Source: Cryphonectria parasitica EP155 (Eukaryota > Ascomycota > Sordariomycetes > Diaporthales > Cryphonectriaceae). From it: a stretch of DNA of 64,000 bases. The DNA lies in contig NW_024468910.1 of the NCBI RefSeq assembly GCF_011745365.1, positions 896,068 to 960,067 of the forward strand. The letters run 5' to 3'. Positions 1-13,536 of this stretch are shown here, one piece after another (position 1 is the stretch's first letter; the number at the start of each line of letters is the position of its first letter). A model generated the notes under the pieces. That model ran no database searches. It was not told the origin of the DNA and was given only the letters and a program-made list of their open reading frames with translations. The translations under genes and the position numbers were made by a program.

Positions 1-26
1 TTCGGATTGCTGCAGTGCTCATTACA
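1..26 (+). repeat. 3' tip of a Gy1 LTR
   Basis: The first 26 bases match the conserved LTR end that finishes in GCTCATTACA, identical to the end of the LTR at 14240-14677. The rest lies outside the window. The sequence after it lacks the Gy1 primer-site leader, so this is a solo LTR end or a rearranged junction. Confidence 0.8.
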
Positions 27-1446
27 AACAGACTAGATAGAAAGCATAATAACTCAGTTGAATATATTTATTACTTATTATTATCTCATTAATCTTTAGC
101 AAACTATTTAATAATCTCTTCCTTAGTTTATCTTGCCTTTCAATTCATTCTTCATATAATAACTTCTTCTTCTATCAATCTTTTCTTGCTCAGCTCTGTA
201 ATATATTCAAGATATCTCGAATTATTACTAATGCTATTTTCTCTTTGCAGATAAATATTGCTTCTTAAAAGATTAACAAGATCTGAATCTGATTTTCTTC
301 TTTAATTCTTTCTCTTCAGAGCAGCAACTACTACTAGCTTAAGAATATTCATATCAACTTCTTTAATATTATAAACTTTAATACTATTAAGAGAAATCTT
401 AGCTTGATATATGCTTCTTGGAATATTTAAAGCAATATTATGTTTTGAAACAACTTACTACTAAGCTCTAGCTTTGCTGCTTATTTTGCAAAGCTGAATA
501 ATAAGGATTCTATCAAACTGAATCCTATTATAATATATAAAGCTAATTGAAAGCTCTTTAGCAAGTATCTTATTTGCATCTTCTTCCGCTCTGAGCGAAT
601 AAATTCCCTTCTCATTCAATTCTATAATCAGTATAATCTAGTTTCTTGCAATTACTACTCTTATCAATATGCTACTGCTTATATATTTATATAGAAGCAG
701 CAGATTAATATTAACTAGCTTTTTCTAGAATGCATCTTAATAAAGAGCTTCTTTAATAGGAAGTATAGTAACTGCATTTATTATACAGAGTCTGAATATA
801 ACTATACTAAAAACTTTTCTTATATTAAAGAATGCAGTATATAAATAAGATTTCTATTCTGATATCTTTGATTAGATTTGAGCATATACTAATTATTATT
901 CTTTTTGCAGTATTAGTACTTGTTTTACTAATTTAGCTTTCAATATATAATCAAGATAGATTCTCAAGTTAATTCTAATGCTAATATTAAGTATATTATT
1001 AAAGCTTAATACAAGCTTATACAAGATAAAAGTATTATGTATAATCAGATTAAATGAATTCCTTTTATACTAAGGAAATAATACTTATAAAATATTATAA
1101 GTTTTATAACTAATTATAATTGCAATGCTTAAGAAGATTACTGCTAACTTTATCTGTATAGATTAGCAAGAAGAGTACTGCTTTTTCTGCTTTCAAGAAG
1201 GAAGTATCTGGATCTGAGCAGGCAGCTCTACAACTTATATCTTGCAGCAAGAATAAAGGTAAGAACAAAGCTGTAATAGAATCTTGTATTGAGAAACAAG
1301 CTAAGTCTGTTCAATCTCAAGATTCTTCCTCTGTTTTTAATAATAATTCTTCAGCGAATAATATGGATAATATGGATCTGAATAGAATAAGGAGAGAGCT
1401 ATCGAATAATATTTATGAATATTTTAATAATGAGAATAATATGTAA
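27..1446 (+). pseudogene. Unrecognised RIP-degraded block with an ORF tail
   Basis: This is extremely AT-rich sequence. The only readable part is the end: a frame open from 1162 to the TAA at 1444-1446 (94 codons). It encodes a polar tail rich in Lys, Ser and Asn that includes SVQSQDSSSVFNNNSSANN. Upstream the same frame is full of TAA and TAG, as expected if Gln codons were hit by RIP. I see no RT, integrase, DDE or zinc-finger motif, so the family is unknown. It reads on the plus strand, opposite to the Gy2 polyprotein that follows, so it is probably a different element. Confidence 0.4.
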
Positions 1447-1733
1447 AAGTAAGATGTTTCTATAGATTACAGTATTTCTTTAGCGCTTTGCATTTTTCAT
1501 GCATTGTATTTCAATATATTGCAATTTTTGAATAACGAAAATAGCTTCAGAGCTGGTTAACATGCTCTGTGCTGAATGCTTTGAAATTTTTAAATAGATT
1601 TATAATATTCTGTAGCAAATGATAGCAGATAATACTTTATTCCTTCTCTTTCAGCAAAATATATAAGATAAAATAGAAAAGATGAAAAGAAAACATATTT
1701 TGCAAATAAAAAAGAAATATAAATAGAAAGAAA
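1447..1733. other. AT-rich spacer
   Basis: This stretch lies between the unrecognised ORF and the Gy2 polyprotein stop. It is where a Gy2 3' LTR would be expected. I could not match it to LTR-X or to the Gy1 LTR by eye, and I see no gene. Confidence 0.4.
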
Positions 1734-2639
1734 TCAATCTTTTCTATAAGCTAGAAATGCTGATTTAGTTAGAATTAGTATAAATATTCTACTTCTATCT
1801 GCTTTCTCTTATTCTTACTTCTTCTTCTCTGCTGCTTATATAAAATATTCATTATTACTAATTCTATTTCCATCCTCAGCATTATCATTCGCTTCAGTTA
1901 CTAGATTAATAGTTTCTGAATCAGAATTAGTCTAGCTAAGCATAGAGTTATGCTTAATAATATCTGGAATCTAGAATGTAGCATTATTGCTTGAATTTGC
2001 TTTCTAAACTTCGAGAATATTATTATCTAGTTCTTCTTGCTAGGAAGTTCTTATTGAATCCAGCTTTTCTGCTAATAATTAGCTGGATTGAAGCTCGATA
2101 TTTTCTTCTCAGAGTATAAGCATCTCGGATTCTCAAATGCTATTTATATTTCATATAAACTTTTTAAGATTAATAGCTGAATATATGCTTTTTAATAGAA
2201 TTCTATCTATAATCTTAAGCTTATAAGCATGTTTATCTAGAATCTAAGCAATTAGATATAAACTTTTTTACTTATAAGAAATCTTAGCATTGCATAAGTA
2301 GTTCATTTTCCGAATATAATTATAAATAAGTATAAGATCTTCGATATTCAGTTGAGATTTTCATATTAAACTCTGCATTTAATTTTTAGCTGCAATCTTT
2401 TGATAATATATCTGAATAGCTTTAATTGCCTTCTGTATATTATTTTCCTTAGCTGCAATTATTTTCAATCGCATTTCAAATGCTTTCTAAGGAGATTAGT
2501 TTTTAGTTTATATAAAAACTCTTTATATTAGAATTTCAGTTTTAATTGGAATAAGCAGCTTCTAACTGAAAATCAAATAAAAGAAGCTATATTTATATAA
2601 CTAGCAGATTATAGTTCTTTTAGCAAAGAGTGCAAGTCT

Positions 2640-3060
2640 TAAGTACTGCTTTCATCTTTAGAATTAAGCATTAGCTAGCTTAGCAAGAGCACTTGCTAAG
2701 AAAAGATAATTAGCTTCTACTTATTCTTAAGCATAGAGATTGTAATTAGAAATCTGAATAAGCAGAATTCTAAGAGCTCTAATAGTTTTAGCTATTTCAG
2801 CCTTATTTTCTGATTCTCTATCAATAGTAATTTTGAGAGAGTATTCAAATATAAGAATAATCTCTTTCAAAATAAACTTTCTCATTTCTGCAGCTGTAGC
2901 TTTCTTAAGAAATCTTGCAAGCATATAGCTAGTTAGATCATAGCAAGCTTCTGCAAGATATCTGTAACTGCTATTCTCAGCTATATATTAAATATTGATA
3001 CTAATTCTTATAAAGAGTTAATTTGAAAAGATTAGGATTATTTCTTTCTTCTATATCTTT
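2640..3060 (-). pseudogene. Gy2 integrase core remnant
   Basis: The stretch 2727-2924 is open and reads ARFLKKATAAEMRKFIL, then an IDRESENKAEI stretch. This aligns with the integrase (rve) segment in which an Ala/Thr-rich helix precedes the second catalytic Asp in the DGGxEN motif; here that motif reads DRESEN. The reading extends upstream through RYLAEACYDLTSYM. Integrase inserts the cDNA into the host genome. This copy has stops on both sides of the open segment. Confidence 0.7.
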
Positions 3061-3479
3061 GAATCGAACTTTATATACTTCTCGAAATCTGAGATAGCAT
3101 TAGCTATATTTATTCAGAAATCTCTCCAGTAGTAGAGTTGCTTAATATAAGCTACTATAGAATCTCGATCTTAATATTCAAACTTAGCATAATATTCTCT
3201 AATAATTCAGCAACAAAGATCAGAATCATCTACTATCCGTTAGCGTAAGAGTTTCGCACTAGTACAGCGCTATAAAGCTTAATCAAGTACTTAATGCTTT
3301 AATGCTTTCATTATAAAGTTCTTATAATCCCTCTTAGAGAGTTTTAATAAAATAAATCTGTAGTATAAGAACTTTATATACTATTTCAATTATTTCATTT
3401 ACTAAAGAATTGAATTTAGCAGTAATATTAGATTAGCTTTATCTAAATTCATACTATTAAGCTAAGCATTATACTAATT

Positions 3480-3900
3480 CTTAATATTGCTATCTTTATC
3501 TTTCTTAGATAGCATTAAGTATAGAAATCAAGAAAGAATATTAGCTACAGAATTCTTTAATTCAGAAATATATTTAATAGTAAAGTCAAATATCTTAATT
3601 ACTGCTATCTATCTATTTAGAAGAGTACTGGATATATCGTTCATTTCTCCATTAAGTTGATTCATTAGAATGCAAATATTAGTTTCCAGAATGAAATAGC
3701 AATTATAGAGATGCTGCTAAAGAGACTATAGAGCATAGAGAATAGCGCAATACTTTCTCTTAGTAGCATTATACTTCTGTACTGTAACTGTTCAGATTCC
3801 GCTAATAAAATGTGCTAGCTTTCGTTTATTTTTTACTATCTGTATTAATGCAGTGCTTTAGCTTAACAAGCTTATATCTATTATAAAAATAATCTTCTTA
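3480..3900 (-). pseudogene. Gy2 RNase H remnant
   Basis: The minus strand reads TVTVQKYNATKRKYCAILYA at about 3725-3790, the usual fungal gypsy RNase H helix (YxATKREC-AILYAL). Downstream comes ILETNICILMNQLN, then IKIFDFTIKYISELKNSVAN, which precedes the integrase linker. Several Trp and Gln codons are stops. RNase H removes the RNA strand during cDNA synthesis. Confidence 0.7.
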
Positions 3901-4099
3901 GTATTAGTGCTGTAATTAATTGAAATAATAACTGAACAAGATATGAATATTCAGATAAGTATAGCAACAGCTTCTTTCTATTTCTTTTCTTATCTCTATG
4001 CAGCATCTTTCTTAAGAAGATTGTAGAGTAGTTAAATAATAATTGCAAAGTTTCAAATCCAAGCTGCATAATAAACAACTAGTTCAATAAAAGAACAAA

Positions 4100-4745
4100 T
4101 GTTCTTAATATTCTTACATTTTATTCAAGCTAGAAGCTTTTCTACCTTTCTGTTCTAAGATTATTATCTGCTAGAATTAATAATATAATTAACTATATTA
4201 ACTTTCAATCAGCATTATTCTAACTTAAATGCTGAGATTATAGCTTTAGCTAGCTCTATATTTATAAGAATCTTATCAAGATTTCCGATATACTTAGCAA
4301 TATATCTATGCATTTCAGAAAGGCTCAGAACCTCTTTATTCCTATAGATTGTTATAAAACTATAAACAGAAATATTATTAAGAAAAAGCTAGCATATATA
4401 AGAAATAAGATTATATAAAAATTTAACTATTATTCTTATAAACTAAGCAACAGAGTTAATAGCATTCTGAAGTAGAATATATATCCTGAATAAGCTTAAG
4501 AGCATTAAGAAGATTATCATATCTCTGCTATTAGAATGCAGTTGCACTTGATTATATCCGGAAAAGAAGTTAAGCAATCAAAAAATCTTATATATAGCAA
4601 ACTCCTCTGAGAATTCATCTGAAGCAAGCAGCATAAAAGCATTCTTGAAGCTATATTTATTATACTTTTAAGTATTATTAATCAGATATAAGCTATTATT
4701 CTTTTTAATAATAAGAAACTAGTTATTTCTATATAATATATAGCT
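4100..4745 (-). pseudogene. Gy2 reverse transcriptase remnant
   Basis: In order the minus strand reads YRNN*FLIIKKNNSLYLINN, then LLNFFSGYNQVQLHSNSRDM, then QNAINSVA, then LFLNNISVYS, then NKEVLSLSEMHRYIAKYI. The LFLNNISVYS block is the active site, where FLDD has become FLNN by G-to-A change. The block order and the DFFSGYxQV motif fix it as a Ty3/gypsy RT. It is catalytically dead and has many stops. Confidence 0.8.
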
Positions 4746-7700
4746 TTTCTTAATAATCTTCTGCTTAATATATTATTTCAGAAGCTTTATTAATTTTAGC
4801 TTGAAAGCATTAGAGATTGAAATATGCTTTGCTTGAAAAATCTTATAAAATACAGTTCTGATTTCTTGCAAGAAAGCTACTTCCTTAATAATCTTTCCAA
4901 TCTTAGTAAAGTCTTATACAAGAGCTTTAATTCTATTTCTCAATATATATTTGAATATTTCCTTCTCAGCTTCAGAAAACTCTTTATAGTTTTTCTCTTG
5001 CATAGCAGCTTACTAATCAGATTTCAGGTGCTGATTAGAATCCAGATTGCTGAACTTGGATTTAATTCACTTATTATACTTAGTAAGCTTTGTGAATTGC
5101 TAAGCTCATCTTATCTTCTCAATCTTAATAAGCTTTCATCTAATCATCTCTTCTAATACTAAATTATTAAGATGAGAATTATTAATTAGCTTAATCTTCT
5201 TATCTTTAAACTTGTAAAGAGTATTAATCAAGCTTAAGATATTTTTTCTTTTCTTTCCTATACAACATAGCTAGCATAAATAGCGCTAGCTGCTATACAT
5301 TTCATATAAGCAAGACTCTCGAATTGCTTCTTTCTTATTCATTATGAAACAACTCTTCTTCAACTTCCTCTTTATTAGTTTCACTATTAACTCGTTTACA
5401 ATAGCTGCAATATCTTATTCAGATATGAATATCATAGCTATATCTTCCTTCTTCAACAATATTTACTCCGGAATAACTTCTCTGCTAATAGCTCTATATT
5501 CCTCAGAATAGCTGCTAGCACTCAGTTTTTTGGTATGATTCTGTATAAACCCTTCCCTTCAAGGAGTTTCTAACTGCTGATTGTAGTAATCAGTTATACT
5601 TCTTTAAAAGCGAAGCTTGTATGGAGAAATCCGAGAATAGAATAATTAAAGAAAAGCTTAATCTGCATTATAAATAGCATTTTTAATAGTATAGAATAAT
5701 TTAGCAATATTAATCTATTATTAATAATATAGAATATTATTTATTCAGAGAAGCTGCTATACAAAATATTAATTTTAAGAACTCTAATAAGCATTATATC
5801 TAATTTATTATATATATATAAGATAATATTCGATATTAATATATAAGATAAGCATATGCTTGAATATAGAAAGAGAGCTATTAAGCTTATTTCAGTATCT
5901 GTATTCAGCATTGCTTATACAAATTCATTCTCTTTATCTCCTAGCTGCAGAGAGATATATACTACTGAAGCAATGCTTCTATTTCAGATGCTGCTAAGAG
6001 CAGTTATGAAAGCTGTTACAAAAGGAAATAAGGATTTGTTAAAAGCTTAAATCATATTAACAGTAAGCTTAATATAGCTAGATTTAGCAATAAGAAACAA
6101 AGCTTAAACTGCAGATAGTTAAGCTAGTTTCGAAAAATACTCAGTAATATTCCGAGTATTGATAATCTAATTATTAATAAGCTCTTTAGATTGGGAAAGC
6201 ATCGAGATTCCGGATTTATATTGCAATAAATTAGCTAATTCAGCAGTATCTGCCTTATACAAGTTTGAGCTGATTTGATTATCGAGATTAACAACTTTTC
6301 AAGCTTCAGAGCTAACTCCTTGAAAACTATAAATCAGATAAGCTTTTCATTCTAATAATATAACTATCATTTCCCAGCCTGAAATCTTTAACAGATAATC
6401 TAAAAACTAATTCAGAAGCTTATTACTAATAGCTTGAACTGTTAGCTCTCTATTCAGACTATTGGATTGCTTATTGGATTTCTTCAATCCAATATTCCCG
6501 AAATATATAGAAACTTCAATAGTTCTCATACTTGCATCTCCTTCAATCTTATTATCATCATATTCAGCCTTCTCAATATAGCACTTCTTTGCTTTACCAG
6601 CATTTATCTGAGCTTAAATAAGCTTAATACTTATAGCATTAATGCTGAGAAGCTTTAGTAGATATAGTTCAGCTTAAGCTAGAATAAGATATAACTTCTC
6701 TACTTAAATCTGATTAGCATTGCTAAGAATCTCAATATTATTAATTCTATACTAATTATTATATCTAAGAATAGAATTAATCTCTTCCTATAATATCTTA
6801 TTCTTAGCTATCTCAGAATCTCTATACTATTTCTCATTCTCTTAAATTAAGCTAATATATTAAGAGATTCAAGAATTCTTAATATCCTTCAGCTACTGAT
6901 TCTTATAGAAACTAAGAATCAGATGAATTATATTGTTTTTGGAGTTATCTCAAGCAAATATAATCTAGCTATATAATACTGATTTTAATCTAGAATCTAG
7001 AAATTCCGAACAATTGCTAAGATATCATTCTAGCTTTGCTAATGCTAAAGCATAGCAAATACTATAGTTTATAATAGTATAAAGTTCTATGCACTCATAA
7101 GCTCTATGGAACTTCAATCTATAGCTGTAGCATCTGTACAGAGTTTCATTCTTCTTCAGAATTTCATTAATCTCCGCTCGCTATACTTCAGAGTACTGCT
7201 TATCTTCATTCTCCAGACTTGTATAAATAACATTTATCTGCAAGGAATTTGTATTCTTCTAGAGAGAATTTCTTGCAGAAACAGTTTGGAAATGCCTGAT
7301 TAGTTATAAGATCTTCTATAGAGCTTTGATTTGATTATATAAGATATTTTATATCTATTTGAAAGCATTAGTCTGTAGCTTTAAGAATTTTACTATTGCA
7401 ATTTAGTTAATACAGAGTTGCTTTATTATTGAAGCTAACTAGTTATATTCTTAATTGCTCTTCTAAGCAGATTCAGCTTTTAAGATCTGCTTAGTCAGTT
7501 CAGACTAAGCTTGCTAATTATAAGTTAATTATTAAAGCAGTTAATAATATAATAGCTCTATTGCTTATCTTAACAGATTTATTAATTAACTGAAAGCATT
7601 ATATATTGAATATAAAATAGAAATAAGCTAAGTTTGGTTAAGAATTAGCTGAAGTAAAAATATAGAAGAATCTTGGAATTGAGTCTATTGATAAAGTTGA

Positions 7701-8460
7701 AGATTAGTAGCACTGAAAGCAAGTTAATCTTAAATCTCCTTCTGAAGCGCTTTATAATGAATCTCCAACAGCTTTTTCATAAGATAAAGCTACTTCTTAT
7801 TGCTAATGCTTTCAGCAGTAATACTATGATTAGCTCGAAAGCGCTTGATTCAGATTAAAGAGAGCTTCATTTATACTTCTGCTACAGATTAATTATTTCT
7901 AATCTTAAGATAAGTAAAAGCATTATTATAATCTATAATAAACAATCAGAAGCTAGCAGCATTAATAATAAAATAATTATTAATAATATTCAGGCGCTTC
8001 TGCTTAGAAATATACATCTGAAGATAATTTCAAGAGTAATAAGCAATCAATAGTTGCTTCTTTTATTCATTTCAAGTTTTAGCACTTGTAATGAATCTCT
8101 TCACTTCTCTAGCAATAATTATATCTATACAGAAGCTTTTCATAAAGTTGAATGCTTGAATATTATCAATCCCTTTAATCTAATGCTACTAGTTAAATTG
8201 CTTCAGCTATAAGAAAACTTTTATACAAGCAAACAATATCAACCTATCACTAGCAAGCTTATTATGAAAGGGGAATCTGAAGTTCTAATCATAGTAATTA
8301 TTAGCTAAGTAATTAGCTGAACTGAGTATCTGATTAGAAGAGCTCTCAGATATAAAAGCTATCTTCCCTCTTGATTGTTGCTTCCTCCGATATTTCTTTG
8401 CCTTCCTGATTCGAGATTCTTGAATTGAGAGCGCTATAGCTAGAATGCTTTTCATATCCT

Positions 8461-9348
8461 GTGGAAAACAATACTGTAAAGATTAAAAGATTTTAAATGC
8501 TTAAAAAAGATTCAGTTTATAAGTAAAGCGTATATAAGATCTATCTTATAATAAATAATAAAGAATTAAATTAATTATTCTATATTATATTGGGATTTTC
8601 TTTATTAATAATTCTGCTAATTAATAAAAGTATTTCTAATTAGATATAAAGTATTGATTAAAATTTGATATTAAATAATATTATTATAATTCTTAATTTC
8701 TATTTCTTATATATATTAATAGTTTCTTATCTTTACTTTCTTATATTCTTTGCTTTTAAAATAATGCAATTAGCAAGCTTTTAATTCAAAGGATTAATAT
8801 AGCTAAATATATTCAAATAGAATATGCTAATCAAATTATTATAAGAAGTATAGATCTTATTAATCATGCTACTTTTCTTTGCAGAATACTATTTATTAAA
8901 AGCATTTCATTCTATAATTTAATTATAAATCCATATCCAATATAATTAAACTTTCCGCTACAGCTTATATAAATCTAAGCTATATCAGCTTCTATATAGA
9001 ATCATTGATTAATATAGGAAATATTGGAAAAAGAAATTCGTTTCTTTATAATATTAGCTTGCAAGCTCAATACATCATTTATCAGCTCACAATCAGAACT
9101 CATACCACTCCTCCTCTATCCACTCATCTTCTCTCTACAAGAGATCTCAGACATAATCCAGAATTCAGATATGATGCATAGCCTATTGTATAAGCATGAT
9201 AGATAAAGAAAATAGAAAAGCTCAGCAGAAAAAAAGAGTGCGCTTATTTATAGAATAAACTTGCTACTCTTACTAATTCTTACAAACTGTAATGCAAACA
9301 GCTCTGAGCTACCAGCTTGAATAGCTAAATCCATACTTACTGCACTAT
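8461..9348. other. AT-rich leader-like region
   Basis: Almost 900 bp of AT-rich sequence with no convincing gene. In the Gy2 orientation it lies where the 5' untranslated leader would be. The part after about 9050 is less AT-rich. A 60-codon frame at 9024-9206 shows no domain. Confidence 0.4.
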
Positions 9349-9667
9349 TGAACCAGAACTAGAGCGCTATCGCTCTCAAAAGAAAAAGGAACAAACAGCT
9401 GCTGAAGCAATGAGCAAGAGCTCGTGCAACCCAAGCGTATCTGTACAGATGAGAACAGCAAACTAAGGCTATACGGGCGCAAGAACAGAGTGAAAAACCT
9501 ATCTTAGATCTGTTCAAAGGGTTCAAAATTGAAAAGAAGAGAAAGGATGCTTCATTGTTGCTTATAGCTAAAGAATTTGAAAAGTGGGTGGTATTCTTTA
9601 TATGTATGAGGACCCTTGACCCACTGTACTCCATGTCCCACGGACTACCACCCTGGCCACCACAACA
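9349..9667. repeat. LTR-X copy 1 (319 bp)
   Basis: Begins TGAACCAGAAC and ends CCACCACAACA. It is about 85-90% identical by eye to copies at 21126-21446 (reverse orientation) and 23250-23568. TG/CA ends, LTR-like length and flanking 4-bp duplications at the other two copies identify it as an LTR. Here the flanks do not match (CTAT left, CTGC right). Its left neighbour is the Gy2 region and its right neighbour is Gy1 copy A, so it marks a junction. It may be the 5' LTR of Gy2. Confidence 0.75.
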
Positions 9668-12600
9668 CTGCTTCAAGCAATGCATAAATAAGAAAATAGA
9701 ATAGTAGCAATATAGAACAATATTCTATACAATTTATATTAATAATAAGATTTGCAATTAGTATTAATAGAAGAAAGATTAGAAATAATAATAATATGAG
9801 CAAAAGCAAGCTAAGAAGCTTGCTTAAGAAGCAGCGAAGCAAGCTTAGAGGAAGGATAAGCAGCTCTTAATAATTCCAAAAGAACAGGATTGCTTGTAAA
9901 GGAACTGCAGATGATTAGACTAAAATGATTCTTATATAAAGCTTTCAAAGCAGATTATGCTTATATCAAGCTCGATATATATATTTAAGAATATAAATAT
10001 AGTACACTATTGAATAGTAGCGCTTAGGGAAACTTCATATTCCCATATATTATTAATCAAGTATAACTACAATAGAAATGAAAGAAGCAGCTATATACTC
10101 TCAGCACTGTAAAAGAACAATCTGTTACATACAACCAAGAAGTAATTAACAAGAAAACTAATTATTTATCTATTTTAATTTAAGAATACATAACTAAGAT
10201 TTCCTTTGATATTACGAATATAGTATAATATAAGCTGATTATGAAACTTTTATAGCTCAAGAAGTATAATCCTTGAATCGATTGGACTACTAGCCAGATC
10301 TTATGAGAACAAGCTGTACTTAGAGAAATAGTCGCAATCAATAACGCAGGATCGAAGCTAGTTATTGAAGAACACTCGGGAAAAGAAGCTTCGAACGACT
10401 TCATATATACCTTTAAACCAGCAGGGCTGGCGACTCAAGGAGAAGGATCTAGTGATAAGCGAATCCAAACAGTACCAGGGCGCCAACAGGTTAGCAAAAC
10501 AACGGAAGCGAGGCTCTCAGCAGATCAGTTCGCTCCGAAAACAACAAGGAAAAGCTTCAGAATGTGAATTGTAAGTCTACACAAAAACCTCGAAACCAGG
10601 CCCTCGAGCGGTTGGTCCGGCCCGAAGCGAACGCTCAAGGCTTCTAAAAACGCCACCAGAAAAGAAGCACGCTTAACAGTACCTACTGTTCCTCCAGATA
10701 GCAGAAACAGCACAGAAATCAGAACCAATACTCGCGAATATACTATGAGAATATTATAAATTCAAGAAACTATTCCAGAAAGAATTGAATACAGAATTAT
10801 CAGAATACAGCTCATATAATCATAAGATCCCGCTACAAGAAGAAAAACAGCTCAAATTCTTCCTTATTTACAGATTAGATAAAGTATAACTAGAAGCACT
10901 CAAGGAATATCTTAATAAGAATCTCAAGAAAGAATATATATAATTATTGCAATTATTAGCAGAATATCCTATTCTATTTATATTTAAAAAGAATAGCAAA
11001 CTCAGACTATATATTGATTATAAGCAATTTAATAATATTATAATTAAGAACTGATATCTATTGCTATTCATTAAGGAATTGCAAGATAGATTGTAAGAAG
11101 TATAATGATTTATAGCTCTGAATCTAAAAGAAGCTTATAATCTGATCAGAATAAAGAAAGAAGAAGAATGGAAAACTGCTTTCAGAATATGCTATAGATA
11201 TTACGAATATTTGATTATGCTTTTCGATTTAATAAATGCTTTAGCTTTATTTCAAGAAATGATTAATTATATTCTATGCAAGTATCTGAATCAGTTTATT
11301 ATTGTATATCTTAATAATATTCGTATTTATTCTCGAATGCTGAAGAAGCATAAGAAATATATGAAGATAGTATTGTAAATACTTTAAAATGCGAAACTTT
11401 TTATAAAATCTGCAAAAAGTTACTTTCATATACAAAAAGTTAACTATCTCGGATTTATAATCAAGCTAGAATGTATAAAGCTACAGAAAAACAAGATAGA
11501 AGCTGTTAGGAATTAGCTAATTCTCAGAAATATTAGGAATATTAGATCTTTTCTTGAATATATTAACTTTTATAAACAGTTTATCAAAAACTACAGCTGA
11601 ATCGCATATCCGCTTATAAATCTTACTAAGAAGAAGCAGCTTTTTGAATAAACTTTTAAAGCATAAGAAGCTTTTAATAAGATCATCAAGCATATTATCT
11701 CAGAATCAATTCTGTATAAAGCAAACTCTTATAAGCTTTTCGAAATTAAAACCAATATATTAGGATATACACTTGGAGAATAACTTGGTTAGCGAGATAA
11801 TTAAGAGTATCTAAGAATTATAAGCAACTTTTCAAGAAAGTTGAACAGCTTAGAAATCAACTACGAAATCTCAGATCAGAAGCTTATAGCAATAGTAAAA
11901 GCTTTCGAGAAATAGCAATACTACTTTATCAGCACACAATACTCGATTATAGTTCACTCAAACCACAAGAATCTAACTATATTCATAATAATCAAGATCT
12001 TGAATAAGCAATAAATCAGATAAACAGAATTTCTCTTACAATTCAACTTCAGAATTATATACTATAAAAGCTTGGAAAATGGATAAGCAGATGCTCTTAG
12101 CAGGAGATCGAATCATCGAAGCATAGATTCCTCAGATATACAGAACATCTTTGCTCAAAACAAGTTAGAAAATCTTATTAATGCATATAGAAAGCTAAAC
12201 GCTGCCTTCAGAATTAAACTTCTGAAAGAAGATTCAGAATTAATAACTTCAAACGAATAAAACAACTACATCGAGAATATACACAGCACATCAGCATATG
12301 AAACATCAGAGAGTTAAAGCAATCTATGAATGCATTAGAAGATACTGAAATCTACTAAGCTTAAGAAGAAGAATTGAGAACATCTTACAACAATACAACA
12401 GCTGCAAAAAGAACAAAGCAGAAAGATACAAGCTTTATAAATTACTGCATTCCTTACTAATATCTACAACTATTTAGCAATTTATTAATCTAAACTTTAT
12501 TATTAAGCTATCTTTCTTACGAAAACTCTTAATTAAGATGCAATATAATAGCATTCTAGTAGTAGTTTGCAAACTAAGTAAGTATGCTTACTTTCTCTCT

Positions 12601-13536
12601 TATAAGGAAAGCAGTATAGCAAAAGAACTCGCATATGCATTCCTCAGAACGATTATTGCTAACTATAGCATACTAGAAGAAGTAATCTCTAATAGAAATA
12701 AAAAGTTCAATTTAAAGTTTTAAACTTTGCTTATAAAACAGCTTAGAATATACTACAGAATATTTATAATATTTCATTCATAAATAGATAAATAGATAAA
12801 AAGAATAAATTAGATTATTGAATAATATCTTTAGCATTATATTAATCAGAAACAGAACAACTGAATTAATCTATTGCTTCTTATATAATTCGCTTATAAT
12901 AGTGCAGATATAAGTATAATAAAGAAATTATTATTCTTCATACTCTACAAATATAATCTAACAGCTTATTACGAAATACTGCTAGAAGCAGATACAGAAG
13001 CTGCAAACAAAAGAATTAAGAGAATTAAGAAAGTTCAGAAGAAACTTCAATTAGAACTACAATTTATTCAGAAATGAATAATGCAATATGCAAACTTCAG
13101 AAGAATTGAGAAACCAATCCTATAAAAGGGAAATAAGATTTACTTACTTTGAAAAAACATTAAAACAACTAAACTTAGCAACAAACTCAACTATAAGAAG
13201 TTAGAACTATTCAAAATCTTATAACAGATTTTCTCAGTTAACTATAAATTAATATTATCTTATAAAATGAGAAAATACTCAGTATTTCACATCTTATTAC
13301 TGGAATCAGCAGTATAGGAAATATTAGCAGATGATATAGCAGAAATAGAAAACAATGAATCAGAGTATGAGATAGAGAAGATTCTTAAGTATAGAAGTAT
13401 AGATAGCATAAGAGAATATCTTATTAAATGAAAGGATTATTTAGCAAGCGAAAATTCGTAAGAATTACAGAAAAATATCAAAAATGCTCAGAAGAAAGTA
13501 GCTGAGTATTGGAAAAGAAAAGAAACTAGCATCTAA
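9668..13536 (+). pseudogene. pol: Gy1-A pol remnant (PR-RT-RH-IN-chromodomain)
   Basis: The protease motif reads LLNSSA followed by a stop and GNF at about 10005-10035, where DSGA is expected. The RT active site is YLNN at 11307-11318 instead of YLDD. Integrase includes an open stretch at 12538-12723 (NSILVVVCKLSKYAYFLSYK) and a further core with SADISI-like and YKYN segments. A chromodomain lies at about 13345-13510. The frame ends at TAA 13534-13536, overlapping the stop of the antisense gene. Stops occur throughout, mostly at former Gln, Arg and Trp codons. The GC-richer linker at 10400-10740 lies between protease and RT. Confidence 0.85.

Larger units (their letters stand above)
1734..8460 (-). 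mobile_element. Gy2: degraded Ty3/gypsy retrotransposon
   Basis: A second gypsy family, read on the minus strand, ruined by RIP but with domains in canonical order. From high to low coordinate these are a gag-like region (about 5900-8460, unreadable in detail), RT (4100-4745), RNase H (3480-3900), integrase core (2640-3060) and an acidic tail (about 1800-1950, with DSETINLVTEANDNAEDGN) ending at the stop 1734-1736. The RT type is the fungal gypsy lineage with a DFFSGYDQV-like RT motif, distinct from Gy1, and no chromodomain is recognisable. Stops are frequent in every domain, so nothing here can encode a working protein. LTRs are not clearly identifiable. The LTR-X copy at 9349-9667 could be its 5' LTR, but that is inference. 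Confidence 0.7.

Noticed and set aside
4824..5156. 110-codon plus-strand frame
   Set aside because: Opposite-strand shadow of the RIP-degraded Gy2 polyprotein, with composition typical of reversed AT-rich coding DNA.
9359..9685. 108-codon frame on the minus strand (and a 91-codon frame at 23260-23535)
   Set aside because: Both lie in the LTR-X repeat and translate it in the same frame. They follow the LTR, not a gene, and show no domain.
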